Shown: piece by piece, positions 57,201 to 64,000 of the stretch
How positions within the stretch are numbered: position 1 is the first letter of the stretch
How the letters are laid out: each line of letters begins with the position of its first letter
Source: Leguminivora glycinivorella
Lineage: Eukaryota; Arthropoda; Insecta; Lepidoptera; Tortricidae
DNA length: 64,000 bases
NCBI RefSeq assembly: GCF_023078275.1
Contig: NC_062992.1
Span: 9,871,706 to 9,935,705, forward strand
Direction of reading: 5' to 3'
Made by a program: the position numbers and the translations under genes
Notes under the pieces: generated by a model
Database searches by the model: none
The model's input: only the letters and a program-made list of their open reading frames with translations
What the model was told of the DNA's origin: nothing

Positions 57201-60200
57201 TTGGTGATTTTTCCATTTTTTACCCCCTTAGGAGAAAAGTATCCAAAAACGCTGCTGAAATCACTTTTCTCTTATTCTCTAATTTCAAGTCTATAACAAA
57301 AAAAAAATCATCCCCCTACAAACTTGCACCCCATTTTTACGCCCTTATGGGTGGAAGTTTTCATAATCTATTCTTATCTCTTGTAAACTTTTAAAGTCCC
57401 CATGTAAAACCAAAAGAATTGTTACTAGCGATTAAATTCAAAACTATCAAGATTATTCTTGCCTGTGTTGAAACACGCGTTGCGTTGCCGGTGCTCGCGT
57501 ACCGAGCGTCAACGCCATCTATCGATGGCTTTTTCACGAATTTGATGAGCGCTCAAAGGAATAAGGGCTCTTAATTGCTTTAGGTGGGACCAGTCACCAG
57601 TGCCTATAGGTCTGTGGGTGGCTAGCGGTTCTCGTCACAGTGATATAATATCGTACCTGTTTGTTGGTGGTGGCGGATTGCGAAACGTACGTCGGTATGA
57701 TGAGCAGCCTCTGTATGTTTTTACACTCGGCCAGCGCGTCGTCAAAACCGACCTGCAACAATTGTTTTATTTGAGTTTGGACTAATTTCTCAATTTTTCT
57801 ACTCAAAAATGACACCCGTATAGGCCCCCTCACATCTAGCGTCTCGCGAGCGTAGCGTCGGACCAACTGTATGAAAAAAGACGCCGCGTCGACGTCGCGC
57901 CGATTAAATAGGGCCCCCTATTGGTAATTCTCAATTCTGAAATGATGCTCAAATAATAAAATAAACCACATGTAAATGTTCAACTAGTAACTGTACAAGT
58001 TCCTCGTGGTACCTGCTCCAATACTGTCTCACCACTCATGTTAAAGCAACATCTATTCTAGATGATATAATCTGCACATTGCACACTGAGAGATGTCGCG
58101 GTCTAAACTTAGCTGCTTTAGGACCCGAGAGCTTACTATGAACACTCGATAGTGTGTTATAGATATTATAGCGACATCTATTGGCTATTAGACTCAACAT
58201 CAAAATTGACCAGCTCTTAGCTAGTGAGATTAGGTAGCAGCGCCAAAGCCCTCAGTAAGGCTGGGGCCGCGCACTGAGCGGTACCCCGCTCCGTTTTAGG
58301 CGCGACAGCTTACTAACACTTCAATAGTGTATTATATCGACATCTAGGGGCTATAGACTCACCTTAACATCAAAATTGACCAGCTCTAAGCTAGTGAGAT
58401 TAGGTAGCAGCGCCAAAGCCCTCAGTAAGGCTGGGGCCGTGCACTGAGCGGTACCCCGCTCCAAACGCAGCCGTTTTAGGCACAACAGCTTACTAAGAAA
58501 ACTTCAATAGTGTATTAAAGCGATATCTATTGGGGCTATAGACTCACCTTAACATCAAAATTGACCAGCTCTAAGCTAGTGAGATTAGGTAGCAGCGCCA
58601 AAGCCCTCAGCAAGGCTGGGGCCGCGCACTGAGCGGTGCCCCGCTCCAAACGCAGCCGTTTTAGGCGCGACAGCTTGCCGAGCACGAGCGCGAATTCGGC
58701 GCGGAAACTGCATTCGCCGAGCTCGAGCGATTCGAGTTGCGGGAGTTGGCCTACGACGTCGCAGGCGCACCAACCTAGTTCCTGTCGATATACAATACAA
58801 ATAAGCTTTTGGCAATTTTTTTAATAACATTTCATAGCTTTCTAAAAGCGCTGATGGCCGTGCGGTAAGCGGTAAGAGCGTGCGACTTTCAATCTTCGCA
58901 TCGCATGATGTATGTCATGGAAGTCGTTGTGTGGGGTTTCGCGACCTTGAAACTGACCTTGATAGATGTGAGCGATAGATGCGTCAGCCTTGTCAGAGCT
59001 GCTAGGGGCTGTAGATCTCTCGTAAGCGATAGACCGGCCATGCTCTTGAGTCTGAGTTCGTGTAACTGTGGTAGGGCTCCAAGCCGCGCGGAGCGAATTT
59101 CACACTTCCAAGATGAATTTTGCGCAGTTGAGACATGGGAGTCATTGTGTAGGTTTACACAACCTTGAAACTAACCTTGATGGATGTGAGCGATAGATGG
59201 GTAAGCCTAGTCAAGTCAAGGCTGCTAGCGGCTGTAGATCCCTCGTAAGCGATAAACCTGCCATACTCCTTAGTCGGAGCTCATGTGACTGTGGTAGGGC
59301 CCCAAGCGGCACGGAACGGAGGCATACTACATTTCGCGAAGTTGTATGACATGGAAGTCATTGTGTATGTTTTCACGACCTTGAAACTAACCTTGATGGA
59401 TGTGAGCGATAGATGCGTGAGCCTCGTCAAGGCAGCTAGCGGCTGTAGATCCCTCGTTAGTGACAAGCCCGCCATGCTCTTGAGTCTAAGTTCGTGTAAC
59501 TGTGGTAGGGCCCCAAGCGGCAAGGAACGGAGGCATACTACATTTCGCGAAGTTGTATGACATGGAAGTCATTGTGTAGGTTTTCACGACCTTGAAACTA
59601 ACCTTGATGGATGTGAGCGATAGATGCGTGAGCCTCGTCAAGGCAGCTAGCGGCTGTAGATCCCTCGTTAGTGACAAGCCCGCCATGCTCTTGAGTCTGA
59701 GTTCGTGTAAGTGTGGTAGGGCCCCTAGAGGCGCGGGGTCGAGCAGCGCGGAGCGGATGGCGATCGCGGAGAGCGAGCGCAGGTTGGAGACGCCGCGGCA
59801 CACCGCTTCTACCGCGCTGGCGGGGCAGCGGCACATCTCTATCCTGGGAAATAAATAAAGAAGGGTTAGATTGACAGACGATATGTATTGATAGACGTAT
59901 GTCCTGGCTGTCTTTTAGCATAAACTTTCGCGCGCGAGTCCATATTTGAAGTTGCGGTCAAGAATAGGGAACTTACTGTTCTTAAAATAAAATATTTTAT
60001 ACCATGCACGAAATGAACCATCAGATAATTATTAGAAAAACATGGACAGACAGAAGTTATTTTTAAAACGAATTTCTATTTAATAAGTCAGGTAGAAATA
60101 CATTTAAAGTAACTGAATTGACCGTGAAGTCACTCAATTCGATTTCATATGAATTCCATATTAGCAAGTCGTTCAAATTCGTTTTGACAGTTTTTAAAAA

Positions 60201-63200
60201 GAAGGTGATTTGACTAAGAGGAAAGTAGCCTATTCTCAAGGGCGTCGATACCTGATTGGGTTAGGCGAATTGCAGATGGTGCCAGGCATATTGATATAGA
60301 AATTGTGCCCTTGGCGACGCCCATGGACGTCTCTTCAAGTTTCCTCTGACAGAGTGGATAGTAGTAATACCTTTCTAGTTGATCCAGCTGTTTGACGTTT
60401 TCCCCGAACTGCTCCCAGAAGACGGCGTCGTTTTGTGGGAGAAGCATCTTGCGGAGGTCGAGCCGCTTTGTTCCGTGCCGCCGCAGCGCCGCGAATAGTC
60501 CTCCCCAGTCGCTTACCTATGCGGCAAAACGTATAATTTTAAAACAAATATTACATAAAGATTAATAGTGAGGTATGTTTAAGTGACAAACTATTATTTC
60601 AGTAGAAATACATATGAGAGAGTAAGATGACAATAGGCTACTAGACTCGTATCGAATTTAGCACATCAATTAATTGTTTTCTGTAGTATTTGACTTAAGA
60701 AATCAATATTTATAGCTTGCGGGGATTAAAAGTGCGTGATGACTGCGTATTTTTAATTAAAGATGTGTGTATGTTTTTTTTAAATTATGAACTCCGAAAA
60801 CGGTGTTGGCCATTGGAGTGACGTCACATAATTCAAATCAACTATGGTAATTAGAGGTACTAATCTAATCTCCATAGAAGCAACCTGTATTGTATTAAAA
60901 TTCATAGTCGTTGCTCGGCTGTGACAGTGGCAAATATTTTTTCTAAATAGACTGACGTCATGTCATAGATATTCTATAGATTAATATGGCTGATGTTGTT
61001 TTTGCATGATCACGTAAAAGTAAACTTTAAATTATTTTTTTTGCGGGTTGCGAGTAACTGTAAACATCGCTGTATCTCTTTTATTTACGAGGGGATGATT
61101 ATCTTTTGTTCGTTTTTATAGCCGATAGCTCATAGTTTACTAACTCGCGGTGGGACCAGTGCCTAATATTTATCAATGCCATCCCAAAGTAAACACAGGG
61201 CTTTAAAATCTATAATATTAATGAATTGTCTGTCCTTTGGTAGGAAAGCGTCAAATTTAAGGCTGCTGCGCTAATCGAAGTTACCGCTTCCCGGCTTCAT
61301 CGGACAGAAAAATTGCATATACGTCTTCGCCAGTAAATATGAAAGCCTCAGATGCCTTGAGTCTGAGTTCGACCGACATGTAATTGTCGGCCGAGGCGGA
61401 GCTGAGGTCAACAAACATGTGACTAGGTATTTTATCTACTAGCAGCTTTTGCCCGCGGCTTCGCTCGCGTTAGAAAGAGACAAAAAGTAGCCTATGTCAC
61501 TCTCCATCCCTTTAACTATCTCTACCTAAAAAATCACGTCAATTCGTCGCTTCGTTTTGCCGTGAAAGATGGACAAACAAACAGACACACACACTTTCCC
61601 ATTTATAATATTAGTATGGATGACAAAGCACTTACATGTGAGTTTTTCATCCTCACGTGCCTCCAGAGCTGCGGCGTGGCCGCTAGCTCCCGCCACAGAC
61701 GACACACGCGCGCGCAGTGTGCCAAATCACGCATGCCTAGGTATTGGAATATCTGAAACAAGCACACTGTGATTAACCAAGGTAAAGGGAAGGTAAGATA
61801 GCTAGATAGATAGAATACTCTTTATTGGCACACCTCAGCAAAAGATACAGTGGAGACAAAACAAATGATTATAAATAGAGGCAGACAACAGGCGGTCTTA
61901 TCGCTAAAGAGCGATCTCTACCAGACAACCTTTGGGTAGCGGAAATAACAAACATAATCAAAGATAAGATAGTAGTAGATAAGATAGTGGTAGTAGGTAG
62001 GTAAGATAGTGGTAGGACCAGTTATACCAAACTAGTTATTTGTAACCATCAATGTAGTTAACAGACCGATCACCGTCATTCAGCAGAAAACTATGAAATA
62101 AAAATAAATACTATAGGACATGCTTACACAGATTGATTTGAGCCCCACGGTAAGCTCAACAAGGCTTGTGGCACACCTCGGACACTGGCGATCAAATATA
62201 TGAGTCACACAGTCTAAGCTCGTGTAGGTGAACGCGTACTATGCTTGTATGAGTGACATATGACAGGTGGACTGTTCGCGTTTTTGACAGGCGGTAATTG
62301 TGAGGTAACCGAGAGGGGGTGGGCGGCACTTTCAGCGGGGAGCGGGAGTGGCCATATTGTACGATAGTACTCTTTATTATACTGTGGTTATGGGTACCCA
62401 GACAACGATAATATATAATATGTATACAAATACTTATATACATAGAAAATGACTCGGGAACAAATATCTGTGCTCATCACACAAATAAATGCCCTTACCG
62501 AAATTTGAATTAAACTTATTTTTTTAGTAAAAGATAGATTTGAAGGGAACAAATCAAATCTATCTCGTCGTGCCTGGGTCTCCCGCCGTGAGTCTGTGTC
62601 TCCACTGGACTCCGCACGGTGTCACATATCTACCTATACAGCCACGTTGTAGTTGTGCTCCTTGGCCTTCTGATAGAACGATGTGAAGTGATCTATCTCG
62701 TCGTGCCTGGGTCTCCCGCCGTGAGTCTGTGTCTCCACTGGACTCCGCACGGTGTCACATATCTACCTGTACAGCCACGTTGTAGTTGTGCTCCTTGGCC
62801 TTCTGATAGAACGATGTGAAGTGATCTATCTCGTCGTGCCTGGGTCTCCCGCCGTGACAGTGGCGTGCCTAGGGTTTCAAAGTGAGGCAAGCCGAAAGGT
62901 ACGTTTTGGCAATATCTAACTACTTAATCTTCAATTTTCGAACTCACAGCCCTACAAAATGTTCTATACGCGCCGCACTTTTCTGAGAAATACACAAGCC
63001 GGGCGTTAGTTTTCGCGCGGAAATAATGTCTCGTTTTTGGGCAAAATTTAACTACTTTACCTTGCCTTCGTCGAGTAATATGTGTACCACGCATTTGTCA
63101 CCGTCACAAGGAACAAATTCATCCATTGTCAATTGGATTTTTAAACGAATTAAACACTTAATAACAAGAAAACGAAGAAGAGCACATTCACTTAACGCAA

Positions 63201-63988
63201 ATAAAACTTTCGACTAAATAATAATACACTTGAAGTTGTCAATCAAACGCGCGCTCAATCTTGTTCCTCACTTCATACCAAAAGCCCGGCTTAAATCGTG
63301 GAACAAATGTTCTATATATACCTACAAATAGTTATATAAGTTGCTAGGCAGAATGTAGGCTAAAAGCTAGGAAAAAAAGGATGCAAGAGCAAGCCCCATT
63401 GCAAGCCAACGAGTGCGAGCGAGCAAGATATAGCTGAACGTAGTGAACGTGCTCTTCCGCGCTGCACTAGCGCCACGGCAAAACATGGCAACATGCTGTG
63501 GTCTGTACCGTATGGTCGGTCGGCCGTGAGCTTCACTTATGGAGAACTTAATAATATCTAATATTAGCGCGCGATTTTAAAAATGTTAGGGCAAGCCCGG
63601 CTTTTGGGCTTATATGGCTGTACCGCCACTGCGCCGTGAGTCTGTGTCTCCACTGGACTCCGCACGGTGTCACATATCTACCTGTACAGCCACGTTGTAG
63701 TTGTGCTCCTTGGCCTTCTGATAGAACGATGTGAAGTGATCTATCTCGTCGTGCCTGGGTCTCCCGCCGTGAGTCTGTGTCTCCACTGGACTCCGCACGG
63801 TGTCACATATCTACCTGTACAGCCACGTTGTAGTTGTGCTCCTTGGCCCTCTGGTGGAACGTGGTGAAGTGGTCGACGTCGTCTTGGCGCGGGCGGCCGC
63901 GGCGGCGCGGCGAGTCGGCGGCGGGCGGCGGCGCGGCTCCGTTGGCCAGGCGGCCCCGCACTGGCTTCGTGTCGCTGGTGGAACGACA
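36116..63988 (-). CDS. F-box / leucine-rich-repeat protein (SCF-type adaptor), 5' end at or beyond the right edge
   Basis: Eight minus-strand exons join in phase to about 450 codons: 63815-63988 (upstream edge uncertain), 61636-61752, 60371-60516, 59603-59843, 58548-58781, 57657-57752, 41015-41233, and 36116-36241 ending in TAG. The first carries a basic patch (RRRGRPRQDD). The join to the second gives VQIFQYLGMRDLAHCARVC-LWREL, an F-box. Exons 4-5 encode leucine-rich repeats (LPHLHELRLKSMAGLSL, LTRLTHLSLTSIK, LPQLESLELGECSF, LPNLTSLELVNFDV). F-box proteins link substrates to Skp1-Cullin ubiquitin ligases; the LRRs would bind substrate. No orthologue name is assigned. Four exons are followed by partial copies. 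One intron (41234-57656) is a 16-kb transposon store and the last contains a large palindrome. The identity as F-box/LRR is firm; the N-terminus is not. Confidence 0.88.
36267..37540. repeat. 1.27-kb palindrome (580-bp arms, 114-bp loop)
   Basis: The arms 36267-36846 and 36961-37540 are inverted copies that look essentially identical; a 76-codon frame (36322-36552 minus, 37255-37485 plus) is identical in both. The loop holds repeated cgagatctcgcgag words. A related block (gagattgcattcccta, tttttatttcaccgtgta) lies at about 38800-38995. It sits in the last intron of the F-box gene. Confidence 0.95.
38113..38318 (-). mobile_element. tRNA-derived SINE copy
   Basis: It has cacagattgacttactccca, a tagatacatagagaacattc body and a tRNA-like head read on the minus strand (gggtagtgaccctgactgct). 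Confidence 0.65.
39117..39245. mobile_element. MITE, inverted copy of 27009-27139
   Basis: The ends taagggccggttgcatcaaa and gttgatgcaactgggcttaa are mirrored; the body matches the 27009 copy in reverse orientation. Confidence 0.8.
39288..41014 (-). repeat. Tandem array of 12 partial exon copies with (CA)n and splice donor
   Basis: Downstream of F-box exon 41015-41233, the exon's 3' ~113 bases plus a (CA)n intron start repeat 12 times. Donor-side exon edges: 40869, 40723, 40581, 40435, 40293, 40150, 40004, 39860, 39716, 39574, 39434, 39288, spaced 140-146 bp. All copies share a 7-bp deletion (gctcggc, plus strand) that shifts the frame relative to the intact exon, so one deleted copy was the amplified unit. 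Copies are almost identical apart from TG-run length and single-base indels. Long frames through the array on both strands are artefacts of the repeat. Confidence 0.96.
41541..42567. mobile_element. MITE (family of 2161-2307) split by ~0.9 kb of later insertions
   Basis: The left half (gccggcctatcatgcttcca, cgtggataagacacctatca) and right half (gatgctttatcctgttgata, ttgataaaattgcgagcata) align to the intact copy at 2161. The intervening 41630-42500 holds SINE/LINE 3' tails and the hairpin at 42393. Confidence 0.65.
42393..42493. repeat. ~100-bp near-perfect hairpin
   Basis: The arms tggtcgcgcgataaatgata and ggccgtccctatcgca are mirrored across a short loop (cttactaata). The stem is roughly 45 bp with small bulges. 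It is a small palindromic element, not obviously a miRNA gene. Confidence 0.75.
43252..43429 (+). pseudogene. CR1/jockey-type LINE reverse transcriptase, left part
   Basis: The frame reads LFLLFVNDLPSAITTG, then SVLFADDTTVIASAQTYEQL and RLWFSANGLLL. It carries the FADD catalytic box, and stops exactly at the TTAA insertion of the 43430-49562 element. The VPQGS block upstream is degenerate. Confidence 0.8.
44446..46320 (-). mobile_element. 5'-truncated RTE-clade LINE with 13-bp target duplication
   Basis: The 3' end carries a (GTAT)n tail at 44446-44468. The target duplication cattaaaataata is present at 44433-44445 and 46321-46333, which fixes the 1,875-bp insertion. It contains RT motifs but no endonuclease domain, so the copy is truncated at its 5' end. 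Confidence 0.9.
44469..46274 (-). pseudogene. RTE-type reverse transcriptase, broken by one in-frame stop
   Basis: An upstream part (46274-45933) with GKAAGYDKVSAEMLKAG is followed by TAG. Five codons later the same frame continues as SQLYRLFNLCFSTGRVPKDW (to 44469). Motifs: NYRGISLLSIVGKLYAKVL, FVDLEKAYDRV, RQGCVASPWLFNLF, YADDLVLLASS, and a C-terminal LRWFGHVERMDERRLTK typical of RTE. Upstream of the ATG at 46272-46274 the frame stays open a little further (KKDELNDQ) and then meets TAA near the truncation. Confidence 0.88.
46078..49469. repeat. Tandem duplication, 2 x 1,696 bp
   Basis: 46078-47773 is repeated at 47774-49469 with no difference found where compared, including a chance 81-codon frame (46833 and 48529). 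The unit begins inside the RTE 5' part and ends in the TTAA element. The breakpoints share gctt (46078 and 49470). Confidence 0.95.
49563..50292 (+). pseudogene. CR1/jockey-type LINE reverse transcriptase, right part
   Basis: It continues from the TTAA as LNITKSNIMLFSGRQ, then FLGFVIDSNLNWKSHVDKLC and SLISYGIIIWGNSTDSKRVFIMQKR. A frameshift near 49895-49910 moves the reading to AGVNTRHSCRDIFVEQRIM, then VHVSGINIRSTGRLRTVPRR and ERLPATVRNELC, ending with TGA at about 50290. The tail carries AATAAATGAATCTGAATC at about 50560. Confidence 0.85.
50776..52015 (+). repeat. 120-bp satellite, about 10 units, open in one frame
   Basis: Units of exactly 120 bp (start ggagtcaggagatggtcaac) repeat about ten times with roughly 3-8% differences. 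Because 120 is a multiple of three, one frame stays open for 400 codons (50776-51978) as a 40-residue repeat (MESGDGQQNCYSTHHNSTMF...). No signal, domain or start context supports translation. It lies in the F-box gene's 16-kb intron, antisense to it. Confidence 0.9.
52691..57173 (-). mobile_element. Short-LTR retrotransposon, non-autonomous
   Basis: Two 129-bp direct repeats (52691-52819 and 57045-57173; TGTGATG...CACTACA) differ at one base. Read on the minus strand, the 5' LTR is followed at once by tggcgatcctgccag, a primer-binding-site-like sequence. The 3' LTR is preceded by a purine run (gggaaaa... ggggagggaga). The interior has no gag or pol frame; 52861-55460 is AT-rich with no recognised content. 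A DNA element (55467-56972) is nested inside. The target duplication is unclear. Confidence 0.75.
55467..56972. mobile_element. DNA element with CAGGGTGTCCAC inverted ends
   Basis: The ends cagggtgtccac and gtggacaccctg are flanked by ctata on both sides (55462-55466, 56973-56977). Both subterminal regions carry repeated ttccctgactttcc words. No transposase frame is seen. The superfamily is not assigned. Confidence 0.7.
58197..58547 (-). repeat. Two partial copies of F-box/LRR exon 58548-58781
   Basis: One copy at about 58363-58490 keeps the donor (58362-58361). A more distal one at about 58197-58310 has lost the donor through a 5-base deletion and has a stop in LTS-ELV. Both repeat the LLRALALLPNLTSLELVNFDV coding end. 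Confidence 0.85.
58845..58905 (+). repeat. Truncated tRNA-like SINE head
   Basis: The sequence gcgctgatggccgtgcggta followed by agagcgtgcgactttcaatc matches the A-box half of the SINE head at 4441; the remainder is absent. Confidence 0.55.
58958..59602 (-). repeat. Three partial copies of F-box/LRR exon 59603-59843 with donors
   Basis: Copies end at 59392, 59176 and 58958, spaced 211-218 bp, each with a gttagt or gtcagt donor. They repeat LGALPQLHELRLKSMAGLSL to LTHLSLTSIK. The nearest copy is almost identical to the exon. The middle one has a 5-nt insertion. The most distal is intact in frame and differs mostly at third codon positions. Confidence 0.92.
60517..61440. other. F-box gene intron without recognised features
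   Basis: AT-rich, no conserved coding sequence or clear repeat structure seen in the roughly 900 bp before the repeat at 61441. Confidence 0.5.
61441..61622. repeat. Dispersed repeat ending TTATAATATTAGTATGGAT
   Basis: It matches 34862-35117 (gcccgcggcttcgctcgcgt, tcacgtcaattcgtcgct, tgccgtgaaagatggacaaa). This looks like the 3' end of a LINE or derived SINE. It ends 14 bp from F-box exon 61636-61752. Confidence 0.65.
62121..62508 (-). mobile_element. SINE copy split by the 225-bp dispersed element
   Basis: The SINE parts (cacagattgatttgagcccc; aatgcccttaccgaaatttg) surround 62168-62397, which is a second copy of 26728-26955. The insertion shows their relative ages. Confidence 0.65.
62634..63814 (-). 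repeat. Three partial copies of F-box exon 63815-63988, 133-bp units
   Basis: Donor-side edges are at 63682, 62767 and 62634; after removing the hAT-like insert all spacings are 133 bp. Each copy encodes GGRPRHDEIDHFTSFYQKAK then EHNYNVAVQ and a gtagat donor. The last 33 coding bases equal the exon, while the preceding 15 codons differ by synonymous and conservative changes (exon reads RGRPRQDDVDHFTTFHQR). Confidence 0.92.
62858..63631. mobile_element. hAT-like non-autonomous element
   Basis: The ends cagtggcg and cgccactg are flanked by an exact 8-bp duplication cgccgtga (62850-62857 and 63632-63639), diagnostic of hAT-type insertion. No transposase frame. It interrupts one copy of the exon array, so it is younger than the array. 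Confidence 0.88.
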
Positions 63989-64000
63989 CTTTTCTTACTT

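Overview
This is a eukaryotic window, almost certainly from a moth or butterfly. It holds intron-rich genes with GT-AG introns and AT-rich introns packed with lepidopteran-style SINEs, MITEs and LINE fragments, plus a mariner, a piggyBac-like TTAA element, RTE and CR1/jockey LINEs, and a secreted protein resembling ommochrome-binding proteins. There is no bacterial or plasmid-like content and no CRISPR array. Exon boundaries were read by eye from splice sites, phase continuity and conserved protein motifs.

Layout. (1) 223-9391, minus strand: the first eight coding exons found of the phosphoinositide phosphatase SAC1; the catalytic half lies beyond the left edge, and a jockey-like LINE (5957-8923) sits in its first intron. 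(2) 9392-9813: a 422-bp divergent promoter. (3) 9814-27589, plus strand: a complete 14-exon DEAD-box helicase gene, DDX27 (Drs1 family, about 800 codons), with an apparent 1-nt frameshift in exon 13. Its introns carry a mariner (20596-21840) and many repeats. (4) 28289-29254, minus strand: a single-exon secreted protein similar to ommochrome-binding proteins. (5) 29255-36115: a gene-poor repeat region. (6) 36116-63988, minus strand: at least eight coding exons of an F-box/leucine-rich-repeat protein, 5' end beyond or at the right edge. Its 16-kb intron (41234-57656) is a nested transposon store: a CR1/jockey-type LINE split by a TTAA element, which holds a 5'-truncated RTE, part of which was then tandemly duplicated; a 120-bp satellite; and a short-LTR retrotransposon containing a DNA element. 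Its last intron holds a 1.27-kb near-perfect palindrome.

The most striking observation is recurrent. In all three intron-containing genes, short segments that begin inside or at the 3' end of an exon, cross the 5' splice site and run into the intron have been tandemly amplified. DDX27 exon 5 has 13 donor sites in a row, the F-box exon at 41015-41233 has 13, and SAC1 has a 37-bp unit repeated five times that starts exactly at the splice donor. At least seven DDX27 exons, four F-box exons and one SAC1 exon show such partial exon copies, of very different ages. In several arrays the copy furthest from the intact exon differs from it mainly by synonymous changes, which ordinary pseudo-exon decay does not predict.

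SAC1 (ER/Golgi PI4P turnover), DDX27 (nucleolar 60S ribosome biogenesis) and the F-box protein (probable SCF substrate adaptor) have no evident functional link; only SAC1 and DDX27 are likely to share a promoter.
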